DNA from: Paraburkholderia elongata
GTDB taxonomy: Bacteria > Pseudomonadota > Gammaproteobacteria > Burkholderiales > Burkholderiaceae
Direction: 5' to 3'
Assembly (NCBI RefSeq): GCF_013177735.1
Contig: NZ_WOEZ01000019.1
Location: forward strand, 1-64,000
DNA length: 64,000 nucleotides
Position 1 is the stretch's first letter, and the number at the start of each line of letters is the position of its first letter. This document shows positions 1 to 8,399 of this stretch, piece after piece. The translations under genes and the position numbers were made by a program. The notes under the pieces were generated by a model. It did no database searches and was not told where the DNA came from. It was given only the letters and a program-made list of their open reading frames with translations.

Positions 1-364
1 TTGGTAGAAAGCCATGTTACCGACCTGACGCCCATGGAACCGCATCGCCGCGGGCGCAACACGTAGGCTCCGATCTTCAGCTATGGTAGCAGCGGTCGTT
101 CAACGCATGTTGGCATTGCTCTAACCAGGACAGTCGGAGCCACGTCAGACCACAGTTCCGCGGGTCACCGGGCGCCAGACGGCGCATACTGCAGACGAGT
201 CCCTGACCGGGGGCGCCAGGCTAGAGGGGAATTCGAGCTTGCGCGGCTCACCCGGCGTGCGGCGCTCTTACATAATCTACTGCGCGGCGCTGCTGGCTTG
301 TTAGCGTCGAAGGACTGCACGCTCGACGCGCTCACGGTCGGTCGATCACGAATGGAGGTGTCTC
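1..364. other. No recognisable gene
   Basis: I see no supported gene here. The first 66 bases are open on the plus strand and could be the last codons of a gene lying off the window, but they are too short to identify. The only clear signal is a GGAGG at 354-358, which serves the gene starting at 365. Confidence 0.4.
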
Positions 365-1003
365 ATGGGCACTAAAGGTCTGCTCGTCAGGTTGGAAGTC
401 AAGGCCGGCAACGACGACGCCATGGCGGAAGACGTCCTGCGCTCGGCTCTCGCGATGGGTCGGGCGGAAGCCGCAACCACCGCGTGGTTCGCGATCAGAT
501 TCGGGCGATCGGAGTACGGCATCTTCGACGTGTTCGCAGACGATGCCGGCCGCGAGGCGCATCTGGCGGGGCCAGTTACACAAGCACTGTTGGATGCCGG
601 CGGCAGCGTGTTTGCCGGGGCGCCGCTGATTCAGGAGTTCGACGTCCTGGCCGACAAGTTGCCTGCAACGTCATCGGGCGAACGGGTCACGAAGGCGCTG
701 CTCCTCACGTTCAAGGCAAAGGCGGGTCATGAGTCACAGGTCGCGCAGTTCCTTCGCGACGCGCAAGCACTCGTGGAGCAGGAACCCAAGACCGTTGCCT
801 GGTTTGCCATCCGCCTTGACGACCGTCACTTCGGCATTTTTGACGTCTTCCCCGACAACGGCGGTAGGTTTGCGCACTTGACGGGTCATGTTCCTCGGGA
901 GCTCGCCAAGCATTCGCTGTCATTGCTGGGCAGCGTGCCGGATATCGGAATGCTCGACGTGGTTGACACAAAATGGACCGACCAGTCTACGGGGGCGCGG
1001 TGA
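365..1003 (+). CDS. Tandem ABM-like (dimeric alpha-beta barrel) protein
   Basis: A 212-residue soluble protein built from two copies of the same roughly 95-residue unit (about 3-97 and 108-203). Each copy has the pattern K-alpha-LLVxFxxKAG, a TxAWFAIR strand and a Y/F-GIFDVFxD motif ending in a short helix. This is the look of the antibiotic-biosynthesis-monooxygenase/quinol-monooxygenase fold, which normally dimerises, so the tandem copies could form a pseudo-dimer in one chain. The start is supported by GGAGG six bases before the ATG. No signal peptide or membrane segment is seen and it stands alone on its strand. The family is inferred from pattern; an enzymatic role is not demonstrated and a cofactor-free or stress-related role is equally possible. 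Confidence 0.7.
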   Translation: MGTKGLLVRLEVKAGNDDAMAEDVLRSALAMGRAEAATTAWFAIRFGRSEYGIFDVFADDAGREAHLAGPVTQALLDAGGSVFAGAPLIQEFDVLADKLPATSSGERVTKALLLTFKAKAGHESQVAQFLRDAQALVEQEPKTVAWFAIRLDDRHFGIFDVFPDNGGRFAHLTGHVPRELAKHSLSLLGSVPDIGMLDVVDTKWTDQSTGAR

Positions 1004-1681
1004 ACGGTCAAGCAGACGGCGAACAATGCCTGACAGGGAACCTTCCCCACAGGTCGGAATCTGCCTCCGTGTCGTATCGCCAGGGACAGCGCAAACGGTT
1101 TTATAGTGAGCATCGCGTGGCTGTACCCGGCCCCGAGAGTTTTCAGGTAAGACCGTCCGGGTTCGACCCCTTGCCGTCATTCGAGTCTGCGCGACGGCAA
1201 CGGCTGTTTTCGAAGTCCAACGGCTACTCGCGGCAGAAAGGTATGACACAGCGAGCCACGTAAACACTCGGCGAAGTCGCCTTGAAACGGCTGGGTCATG
1301 AAGGCGACGGTCGCGTCCACTTAATGTTGGGCGCCAAGGTATCCAAAGTCAGCACCGAATTGGTACACGGTTGCTGGGGATAGACTTACTTTGTGCGAGC
1401 GAACTGAACGGCCAGGCGGCGTCGGTAAATTCACCGCTCGAGTTCTGTGACAGTGCCGTGAATTTATCGTGACTCACTCAAAGTATTGCTTAAAGCACTT
1501 AAAGCACGTTCTGATCCATGAATCAAGTCGAAGGGCCGAGGCCCTATCGCGTCATTCGACCGTGTGGCAAGTGGAATTTTTTAAAGGATAGCGGGAATAT
1601 TTGAAGGACAGCTGTCGTTTAGCCTCCTCTGGCGCCTACTCGCGGAGCAATTTCTCACCAGTCAGACTAAGGAGGGTAGTC
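1004..1681. other. Intergenic region, no gene seen
   Basis: About 680 bases without a convincing coding frame. It holds a short direct repeat (TTAAAGCA twice, near 1489-1507) and an A/T-rich stretch at about 1575-1605 that may contain the promoter of the next gene. The AAGGAGG just before 1682 is the ribosome binding site of that gene. Confidence 0.4.
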
Positions 1682-2873
1682 ATGTCACAGGTCTCTTGGG
1701 CTCTCAAAGCGGCGGCCGTGATCGTCCTCGCCGCCGGCTTCACAATCGGGCATGCCGCTGACGATGATGCTTACGTCGTCACACCACTCGTGTCCAACCT
1801 GGCAGGCGCCGCCCCGAAGGTCGACGGGGTACTACAGAACGCTTGGGGTATTGCCTTTAGTCCGGCAGCAAGTCCATTCTGGATCAACGACAATGCCACA
1901 GGCTGCTCCACGCTGTATGACGGCGAGGGGGCAAAGGTGGCGCTGCAGGTCTCCATCCCGCTGCCAGGCAATGTCATACCGGCCAGCGCCTGTCATCCCG
2001 TCTTTCCCAACAATCCACCGAATCCCGCGCCTGCGGCGCCGACCGGAATCGTGTGGAATCCCTCATCGGCGTTTCTCGTGCCAGGTACCACGATCCCGGC
2101 CGCATTCATCTTCGCGACCGAGGATGGCACGATTTCCGCTTGGGCCGGTGGGTTGAATCCGCCGACCAACGCCGTGATCGCGGTCGATAACTCGTCCTCT
2201 CCATCCGCCGCCAGCGGGGCCGTCTACAAGGGTCTCGTCTTTGGTGTGAACGCGAAAGGAGGATTCCTGTTTGCGACGAACTTCCGCTCGGGTCGGATCG
2301 ATGTATTCGGGCCAAACGGCGGTACGAACGGCTTGTTCACGTCCGCGACGACGGACGGCGGCTTCACCGACCCGGACATCCCGGCCGGCTACGCGCCGTT
2401 TGGCATCGCGAACATCGATGGCGACCTTTTCGTCACCTATGCGCAGCAGAACGATCAGAAGCACGACGATGTTGCAGGCAGAGGTCATGGATTCGTCGAT
2501 GTATTCGATACAGACGGCCACCTGCTGCGCCGCTTCGCCAGCCGAGGGGCGCTCAACTCGCCCTGGGGAATCACGCGCGCATCGTTTGCATTCGGCCGCT
2601 TCCAGCGGAAAAATCCTGATTGGCAACTTCGGCGATGGCCGAATCAATGTCTTCAACGATGACGGCACGTTCGTCGATCAGCTGGAGGATGCGTACCGCA
2701 ATCCACTGGCTATCGACGGCCTGTGGACTCTGACACTCGGTGGCGGCCGCAACTCGAGCTCGGACGCGTTGTACTTCTCGGCAGGTCCTAACAAGGAGGT
2801 CAATGGACTGTTTGGGACCATAGCTCCTATAGGCGCCTCGAAGGCACGAGCGTCCGCTCAGCACAGTCAATAG
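1682..2873 (+). pseudogene. TIGR03118-family exported protein, frameshifted
   Basis: The reading frame begins at an ATG preceded by a strong AAGGAGG and encodes a signal peptide (basic start, hydrophobic core about residues 8-22, ending near GHA). The body matches the TIGR03118 family of secreted beta-propeller-like proteins of unknown function, with repeats such as NPPNPAPAAPTGIVWN and NFRSGRIDVFGP. The first frame runs to 2662 but loses family similarity at about 2600. The family sequence resumes one frame over (SGKILIGNFGDGRINVF, then DGLWTLTLGGGRNSSSDALYF) and stops at 2873. One extra C in the run near 2602-2603 would explain this. Joined, the product would be about 396 residues, normal for the family. 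It is either a recent pseudogene or a base-call error. Confidence 0.75.
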
Positions 2874-2902
2874 CCGGCAGTCGCGCGTGGCTCCCTGCGC
2901 AG

Positions 2903-2935
2903 CTTCCTGGCAGTGACCTCGTCACCGCCAGGAAG
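2903..2935 (+). terminator. Strong stem-loop downstream of the TIGR03118 gene
   Basis: CTTCCTGGC and GCCAGGAAG form a 9-bp stem, with GTGAC/GTCAC extending it after one mismatch and a three-base loop. It lies 30 bases after the stop codon. There is no T-tract, so it may be a processing or attenuating hairpin rather than a classical intrinsic terminator. Confidence 0.45.
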
Positions 2936-3436
2936 TGGCGAGCGTGCAGCGCGATGGGGCTGTAGGTGCCCTCACGAACATCGCGGACAAGATGTGCGTA
3001 GACCTCGCCCACATTGATCGTCGTACCCACCGGAGACCGCGACCTTGTCCGGGAGTCGCGAATGTGACGTTTGACGTCAGCTTGAGATCTCGAGCCTGGA
3101 AGCCGTGTGCATCGCACTGAGGTTACACGTTCAGGGGCGTCGACGTACATCCATCAAACCAGAAAGCAGACGCCGCGTCCACTCCCTCAGGATATCGAAC
3201 GGCCAATGAAGCAACATTCGTCGCCGCTAATCGAATGGCCGCTTGCTGCATGGAACCGCCGCCTGACCGTCCGAAGAATGGTGCCGACGAATGACACTTC
3301 ATGGCCGGTCCCTGCCTGTCGGCGATCGGCGGCACGCGACCCGAAGCGGAAGTCCACGGATTGCCGTCGCGCCTATGGTGGACGAAGGGCAAACCGCATA
3401 GACTTCTGCCATTCAACCGGCATGGAGGATGATGCA
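2936..3436. other. Intergenic region, no gene seen
   Basis: About 500 bases between the hairpin and the next gene. The plus frame that leads into the gene at 3437 is open from 3107, but it has no ribosome binding site or signal-peptide start before 3437, so I treat this part as untranslated. Confidence 0.35.
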
Positions 3437-3730
3437 ATGAAGATCCGCAAGCTAGCGACTGCGTTGATTTTTGGGCTCGTGTCTTCTGTGGCTCTGGCCG
3501 ATGGCGTGCCCGTAATGATCAATGGCGGCGGTCTTCATTACAGCGATCTCGACCGGCAGATTACGGATCGCGTTATCGCTGTTGCATCAACCAATCCGAT
3601 GTACTCCGTCGTCCCTAGCGCACCGGTGGCTGACCAGGCGCAATGCATCCTCGATGCAGGAACGATCCTACAGACGGCCTTCAACAACTACCTTGAGAAG
3701 ACACTTAAGCGCACGGGCAAGACATCTTGA
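3437..3730 (+). CDS. Small exported protein of unknown function
   Basis: A 97-residue protein. The start at the ATG of MKIRKLATALIFGL is chosen because it gives a clean signal peptide (two Lys and one Arg, hydrophobic core, likely cleavage after VALA) and follows a GGAGG at 3424-3428. The mature part has one cysteine (QAQCILDAG) and no other recognisable motif; the end is basic (LEKTLKRTGKTS). The product is probably periplasmic. I do not recognise the family. It stands alone, with long non-coding stretches on both sides. Confidence 0.6.
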   Translation: MKIRKLATALIFGLVSSVALADGVPVMINGGGLHYSDLDRQITDRVIAVASTNPMYSVVPSAPVADQAQCILDAGTILQTAFNNYLEKTLKRTGKTS

Positions 3731-4050
3731 ACAGGCGCGTTTATCAGGCATTATGTTGATGAGAGTTAGGTCATGGCCGGAAGCGCGGTGTCCGGAGTTG
3801 GCCGACTGCCGTCTGCCAGCGAGCCTCGTCGTGTGGCCGCCTCGACAAAAAAAAGAAACAGCGATATGCATCGGCGTCGGCCACACGTGCCGGTTGGGGC
3901 GCAGCGACCAATGTGCAAAGAAATGCTGATCATTTGGACAAAGTGCAAAGTTATGCTTGCAAACCGGCTTTCGCTGTTGAGCCACGTCCCTTATCGCGCC
4001 ACGAGACGGGCGCAAGAATAAGATTGCCGCATACTGCAAAGTTATCCTTG
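3731..4050. other. Convergent intergenic region
   Basis: About 320 bases between convergent genes. It contains an A-run at 3847-3854 but no clear coding frame, RNA gene or terminator hairpin. Confidence 0.3.
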
Positions 4051-4079
4051 CTGTCTCACTGTCTCACTGTCTCACTGTC
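4051..4079. repeat. 8-bp tandem repeat over a stop codon
   Basis: The unit CTGTCTCA occurs three times in a row (4051-4074), followed by a partial fourth copy. It overlaps the stop codon of the minus-strand AraC gene, so copy-number change would alter only the very end of that gene or its 3' region. Confidence 0.85.
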
Positions 4080-4977
4080 GGCGCCAGGTGCCCGGCGGTG
4101 TGCCGACCAGTTGCGAGAAGGTTCGCGTGAAGTGGCTTTGATCGGAGAAACCGCATGCGATGGCGATGTCCGACAGCGACGAGTCGGAATGCCGGAGCAA
4201 TTCGCGCGCGCGATCGATGCGCCGCTCCAGTAACCATTGATGCGGCGTGCGATGCGTGGTTTCGCGAAACGCCCGGATGAAGTAGCTGCGCGACAGGTTG
4301 CAGGCGTTCGCGATCTCACCAAGCGAAACATTGCCCTCAGCCTTCGCGAGCAGCATGTCTTTGGCGCGCGTTTCGTGCAGACTCGAGAGCCGCGGGCCTT
4401 TCCTGTTCGATTGGGCCGGCGCATTGCCGTACCGGTCGATCAGATGTGTCCCGATCGTCATACCCAGCTGCTCGACAAAGAGTGGGCTTGCTTCGCTCTG
4501 GCAATCCAGTGTCAGGGCTAATACTTGTGCGAGGTGGCCGAAGATGGGGTCTTTCTGGCCCGACGGCGACGAAAAACCCTCGATGGCCTTGCCGGTTCGC
4601 TCGTAGCAGACGTTGGCGATAAAAGCACGCGACAGCTCCACCAGCACGAAATCGAAAGCGCCATGCAAGTCGGCCCGGTAGTCTTCTTCGAAGTTACGTA
4701 TGTAGACCGAATCTTTCTCGAAGTCGTGCGACGCCGACCGGTTCCCTGAAATAATGCGCCTGTGGTGTCCCGCTGTCAGCGAAACGCCGATCAGGAAGCC
4801 GCGATTCGACGCCGGCGTTACAACTTCACTGGTCTTCTCGTGGTGTCTGCATTTGCGATAAAACGTGAATTCACCCGTGTGAAGTTCCAGGTCCTTATGC
4901 AACTGATTCGACAGACATCCCAGCGAGTCCTTCTGCCGAGCTACCGTGGCGGTGGAAGTTTCTGCACCGCTAAACAT
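4072..4977 (-). CDS. AraC-family transcriptional regulator
   Basis: A 301-residue regulator. The last 100 residues form the double helix-turn-helix of the AraC/XylS family: LGEIANACNLSRSYFIRAFRE is the first helix-turn-helix and LSDIAIACGFSDQSHFTRTF the second, with the typical RRIDRARELLR linker. The first 190 residues are a sensing domain of the type seen in stand-alone AraC regulators; no ligand can be read from it. The gene ends in a tandem repeat and is divergent from nothing close: the next gene (LysR, 5165-6139) lies upstream on the same strand. An A/T-rich stretch near 5085-5130 may be its promoter. Target genes are unknown. Confidence 0.85.
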   Translation of the reverse strand: MFSGAETSTATVARQKDSLGCLSNQLHKDLELHTGEFTFYRKCRHHEKTSEVVTPASNRGFLIGVSLTAGHHRRIISGNRSASHDFEKDSVYIRNFEEDYRADLHGAFDFVLVELSRAFIANVCYERTGKAIEGFSSPSGQKDPIFGHLAQVLALTLDCQSEASPLFVEQLGMTIGTHLIDRYGNAPAQSNRKGPRLSSLHETRAKDMLLAKAEGNVSLGEIANACNLSRSYFIRAFRETTHRTPHQWLLERRIDRARELLRHSDSSLSDIAIACGFSDQSHFTRTFSQLVGTPPGTWRRQ

Positions 4978-5164
4978 GATCCGTCACCTCCGTTCGTCGC
5001 GCTACGGTTGCATGCCAGTTCGCTTGGCCAAAAGCTGGAGAGGGTGATCGTCAGCGTTACTGCGCAATTATCTCGAAAATACCGGCGTCAATTATTAATT
5101 TTCATTAAGGTTCGGCTTTCAGGAGATTAATTTCCTTCAACTCGCTTTCGAGGGGCGGCGCGAA

Positions 5165-6139
5165 TCAGGATTGCAGCACCGCTTGGGCATGTCCGGATGA
5201 GTTAACAGATGAGTCAACGGCCGCCAGATTTTCAATCCGCAAATCGAGTTTTTCTTTTAGCGACACAGTCAGGAATTCAACGAACGTCTTGATCTTCGCG
5301 TCGACGAATCGACGGGACGGATACATGACAAAAACGTTGATTGTTTGAAGCGGGTACTCTGGAAATAGCTGAACGAGTTTTCCCTCTTTGATATCGTCCA
5401 CGACCGAATAAGTGGGTACCACGCCGACCCCGGCGCCCGCGAGCAGCGCGACTCTGAGCGCCTGCATGTTGTCGACGACGAATTGCCCCGCCAGCTCCGC
5501 GCCGGCTGTGGCATGCCGGGCGATTTCGGCGAGCCACCCGGAGGGCGGATCGAAGCTCGAACTGGTATGCATGAGTGTGTGGTTCGGCAGGTCGCTCACT
5601 GTAGCAATGGGATGCCGTGCGAGATATTCCGGAGCCGCGACCAGCGTGCGCTCGCAGCGTCCTATGAGCTTGCTCACATTGCGAGAGTCCGGCAGCGCCG
5701 ACGCCGACACGATCGACACATCGAACTCGTCCTCGACCAGATTCGCCATGCGTGGCAGCAGTTTCAGATCGACGGAGACCGCCGGGAAGGCCTGCCGGTA
5801 TTCGACGATGGTGGACGTCAACTGTTTCAGACCAATGTCGGGTACGGCGTGAACTCTCAATCTGCCGCGCGGCAGCGTGTGGGCATCGCTGGCCTCGGCC
5901 TCCGCGTCGTCGAGGTCGGCCAGAATCTTCTTGCAGCGGTGGTAGTACCGCTCGCCGCACTCCGTAAGCGAGACGTGGCGAGTCGTTCGTTGCAGCAACC
6001 GCATACGAAGATGCTCCTCGAGCGACACCACCGCGCGAGAAATATTGCCGGCACTGCATTCCATATGTTTTGCAACCACGCTGAAGTTGCCGGTCTCCGC
6101 GACCCGCGAGAACACGCGCATGCTGAAAATCCTGTCCAT
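5165..6139 (-). CDS. LysR-family transcriptional regulator
   Basis: A 324-residue LysR-type regulator from the chosen start MDRIFSM; an in-frame ATG 13 codons earlier exists, but the helix-turn-helix sits at the usual distance from this one. Residues about 3-62 are the winged helix (FSRVAETGNFSVVAKHMECS, then RLLQRTTRHVSLTECG). The rest is the two-lobe effector-binding domain. It belongs to the CrgA/DhcR-like group that often controls nearby oxidoreductases, but no divergent target gene is present. The C-terminal tail past about residue 300 (DLRIENLAAVDSS) is longer than usual. Confidence 0.85.
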   Translation of the reverse strand: MDRIFSMRVFSRVAETGNFSVVAKHMECSAGNISRAVVSLEEHLRMRLLQRTTRHVSLTECGERYYHRCKKILADLDDAEAEASDAHTLPRGRLRVHAVPDIGLKQLTSTIVEYRQAFPAVSVDLKLLPRMANLVEDEFDVSIVSASALPDSRNVSKLIGRCERTLVAAPEYLARHPIATVSDLPNHTLMHTSSSFDPPSGWLAEIARHATAGAELAGQFVVDNMQALRVALLAGAGVGVVPTYSVVDDIKEGKLVQLFPEYPLQTINVFVMYPSRRFVDAKIKTFVEFLTVSLKEKLDLRIENLAAVDSSVNSSGHAQAVLQS

Positions 6140-6310
6140 AGTCGCTTGGCTCCTGAATCCGGTTGAACTCGGCAACACGTCTTGCCTGATGTGAAGACAA
6201 TACGGTCAGCGGCGAGCTCGCGCCATCCCTACATACGGGTGCTGCATTCATCAATGCATTCACGCCGCTAATCCGCGCGTATAGGGTGAAGTAGGGAGGG
6301 GGAAGGATTT

Positions 6311-6330
6311 CTAGAGCGTGTTAGGCACTT
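6311..6330 (+). repeat. Left arm of a 20-bp perfect inverted repeat
   Basis: CTAGAGCGTGTTAGGCACTT at 6311-6330 is the exact reverse complement of 8353-8372. Similarity stops abruptly on both the outer and inner sides. The arms are about 2 kb apart and begin with CTAG, as expected of insertion-sequence ends flanked by or including a short target site, but no transposase gene lies between them. Confidence 0.8.
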
Positions 6331-6855
6331 TGGATACGGCTCTGCGCGTCCGCGACGATGGTGGTCTGCGTCAGCCACGCGAGCGCTGCTCAATCGTCGA
6401 CGCTTCCGGCTTCCGACATTCACGATGGATGGCAGACGGTTGCAGTATGAAGCCAGCAGGCCGATGAGGAGCAGGCGCGCAAACATCCATGATGGCTAGT
6501 GCCGAAAGCAGGTACATCAAAAGCCGAATGTACGGACGCAGTCGTGACCTTCAAAAAATGCAAACCACGCTTGCTCGTAGGCGGGAGTCCATGTACGGAT
6601 AAAGAGCTGCAACCCATCCTGTCTGTCAGAAACACACGATCGCTTGCTCAAATGGGACGCGTTCATATAGACAGCTTGTGAGAGACCGGTTGGGCTACGG
6701 TTAAGCGTCCTTGCTCCGGTAACGGGACGATTCGATGATGTGACGTTGGCGAAGATTTGCGTGTGCGATGACGCAACCGGCATCCATGCGATGTTTAATG
6801 CCGTGCGCGAGGCGTATGCGGGGAAACTCGCACGTACGGTTCTGCGGCTACCGCT
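6331..6855. other. Non-coding segment inside the inverted repeat
   Basis: About 520 bases with no credible coding frame on either strand. It includes the stem-loop described at 6809-6844. The upstream region 6140-6310 likewise shows no gene. Confidence 0.35.
6809..6844 (+). other. Stem-loop resembling a group II intron element
   Basis: The stretch GAGGCGTATGCGGGG followed by AAACTCGCACGTACGGTTCTG folds as a stem-loop and closely resembles, from memory, a conserved block found in bacterial group II introns (GxCGTATGCGG, GAAA-type loop, CGCACGTACGGTTCTG). No reverse transcriptase frame is present, so at most this is an intron remnant. The match is by recall and needs a covariance-model search. 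Confidence 0.3.
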
Positions 6856-7506
6856 CTAATGAGCGGAAGGGGCTGTTAACCTCTTCGTTGTTGATGTTTT
6901 GAGCTCCAGTTTGCTTGCCTGCCTGACCAGAGTGGCAAATGAATCCGCCTGCATTTTTCTCATTATGTTGCCGCGGTGTACCTGCACGGTGTATTCGGTG
7001 ATACCAAGTACCGCTGCCGCCTGCTTGTTGAGCAGGCCACTTGCGATTAACGGAAACACTTCCTGCTCACGAGGCGTCAGCGATTGATAGAGAGCCTGGA
7101 GCATCGCTGCATTCTCTGTCTCCTTGCGAAGAACGTGCGCCCTGGCGAGGGCCGCATCGACCGCGCGCATCAATGCATCTGCATCGAGCGGCTTTGTGAG
7201 GAGGTCAACAGCCCCGCCCTTCATGGCCAAGACCGTGGAGGGCACATCTCCCCTTCCAGTAATAAAAATGACTGGAATCGGAGATTCCATGCCGAGAAGC
7301 TTCTGGACTTCCAACCCATTCATGCCTGGCATCCTCAATTCCAGAATCAGACATGCAACAACCTTTTGACGCGGTGTGTCCAGAAACTCACTTCCGGAGT
7401 TAAATGCGCGGACGTCTCTTCCGTTTGCGCGCAGCAGCGTAGAGAGTGCTTCCCGTACCCGTCTGTCGTCGTCAACCACATACACCAGTTCGCTTGCGGA
7501 TTGCAT
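6856..7506 (-). CDS. FixJ-type response regulator with Glu at the phosphorylation site
   Basis: A 216-residue two-domain regulator: receiver about 1-120, then a LuxR/FixJ helix-turn-helix about 140-205 (LTPREQEVFPLIASGLLNKQ, TEYTVQVHRGNIMRKMQA). The acidic pocket (Asp12-14), the switch Thr (FITGRG) and the Lys of LLTKP are kept, but the phospho-acceptor position reads CLILELRMPG: Glu56 (codon GAA) instead of Asp. In known receivers this change prevents phosphorylation and can mimic the active state, so the protein may act without a kinase. No histidine kinase is adjacent. It lies inside the segment bounded by the 20-bp inverted repeat, upstream of which is non-coding DNA. Confidence 0.85.
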   Translation of the reverse strand: MQSASELVYVVDDDRRVREALSTLLRANGRDVRAFNSGSEFLDTPRQKVVACLILELRMPGMNGLEVQKLLGMESPIPVIFITGRGDVPSTVLAMKGGAVDLLTKPLDADALMRAVDAALARAHVLRKETENAAMLQALYQSLTPREQEVFPLIASGLLNKQAAAVLGITEYTVQVHRGNIMRKMQADSFATLVRQASKLELKTSTTKRLTAPSAH

Positions 7507-7606
7507 GGAATCCCTCAGTTGTTAGCTGAAGCCTCGCCTAACATCGTATTCCCGGCCCACGATAATCTCGCCGAATGCCTCTCTCATGCGGTCGTGCCGA
7601 CAAAAT

Positions 7607-7924
7607 TTATAGCTCTTGACCATGGCGCGGAATCGTCGCGAGAAAGATCGGATTTCCACGCCGCGCGTTCGACGAACCGCTGCTAACGCCACCGTAGCCC
7701 GTTGCCGCGCTGTTTTGTGCCGACACACGTGCCTCCGCGGCCTGGATGGCATCGGGGTAGTATGCGTCGCCGACGCCGACGCGATATCCGGCCTGTTCAA
7801 GCTGGATCAACTCGGCGCGCACCTGATCACGTGTGATGTGCGAATTCGATTGCGCGAACGACACGACAGGCGCAGTGAGTGCTGCGGCGACGACAATGGT
7901 CTGAACGAGGGACTTCATTTTCAC
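7607..7924 (-). CDS. DUF4148 small exported protein
   Basis: A 105-residue protein with a signal peptide (MKMKSLVQTIVVAAALTAPVVSFA) and then the DUF4148 core: ITRDQVRAELIQLEQAGYRVG followed by YYPDAIQAAEARV. DUF4148 proteins are very common, multi-copy periplasmic proteins of Burkholderiaceae with no known function. The C-terminal 25 residues (SSNARRGNPIFLATIPRHGQEL) look unlike the usual family end, so the tail may have been altered by a frameshift or joining event. It is probably monocistronic; the FixJ-type gene downstream is 100 bases away on the same strand. Confidence 0.8.
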   Translation of the reverse strand: MKMKSLVQTIVVAAALTAPVVSFAQSNSHITRDQVRAELIQLEQAGYRVGVGDAYYPDAIQAAEARVSAQNSAATGYGGVSSGSSNARRGNPIFLATIPRHGQEL

Positions 7925-8074
7925 TTACCTCACATTGGTATTGGGCCGGTGCGAACACGTTGTCGCATTCCGTGATCCGAAGTTTATGTAAGGAATAACC
8001 GCAGATTAAGGTGCCTGTGAGGAAGGCATTGTGATCGATACCTGAGTGAAACCGTTGGAGCGCACCGGTGCCGG

Positions 8075-8235
8075 TTAGCGGAGATCCGGCGTATCGACCG
8101 GCCCCGTGTGCGTGAATTCAACGAGCGTGGCTTGGTCACGCGCGATCATCGCGGGCAGGTGAGTGTCGAGGAAGTCGATCCACGTGCGCGTTTTCGCGTC
8201 GACGTCGACGCCAATGGGCTTCAATTGGGTGCCGT
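8075..8235 (-). pseudogene. Possible 3' remnant of a LysR-type gene
   Basis: On the minus strand the frame ending at the stop at 8075-8077 reads VDVDAKTRTWIDFLDTHLP before a short tail. This resembles the end of LysR effector domains; the LysR at 5165-6139 has VDAKIKTFVEFLTVSL at the equivalent place. Upstream sequence in this frame does not look like a coherent protein, so it would be a short truncated leftover. The evidence is one motif only. Confidence 0.3.
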
Positions 8236-8352
8236 CTTTCTCGACCGGATGCAATGCAAGTCTTGTGGCGAGGCGTTGTGGTCGTTATCGAGAAAAGGAG
8301 CGGTGGCAAAGCCCCAGCGTGAGCTGGTACGCGATGCGATGCTTCAGATTGG

Positions 8353-8372
8353 AAGTGCCTAACACGCTCTAG
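8353..8372 (-). repeat. Right arm of the 20-bp perfect inverted repeat
   Basis: Exact reverse complement of 6311-6330. The pair brackets the FixJ-type gene, the DUF4148 gene and two possible remnants. It ends 28 bases before the stop codon of the hydroxylase gene. Confidence 0.8.
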
Positions 8373-8399
8373 TGAAGCGCCGGATCGCCGGATCGAGCG

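Larger units (their letters stand above)
7925..8399. other. Intergenic region with remnant and inverted-repeat arm
   Basis: About 475 bases between DUF4148 and the hydroxylase gene. It holds the possible LysR 3' remnant (8075-8235) and the right inverted-repeat arm (8353-8372); nothing intact is seen. Confidence 0.4.

Noticed and set aside
1140..1200. GGTTCGACC-like string suggesting a tRNA T-arm
   Set aside because: The flanking bases do not form a 5-bp T-stem, and no acceptor stem, D-arm or anticodon arm can be drawn around it.
2827..3150. Minus-strand frame with VYAHLVRDVREGT resembling the end of Gfo/Idh-type dehydrogenases
   Set aside because: Only one short motif matches and the frame covers the hairpin at 2903-2935; too weak to call a remnant.
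4090..4980. Plus-strand frames over the AraC gene
   Set aside because: They are shadows of a gene with two clear helix-turn-helix motifs on the minus strand.
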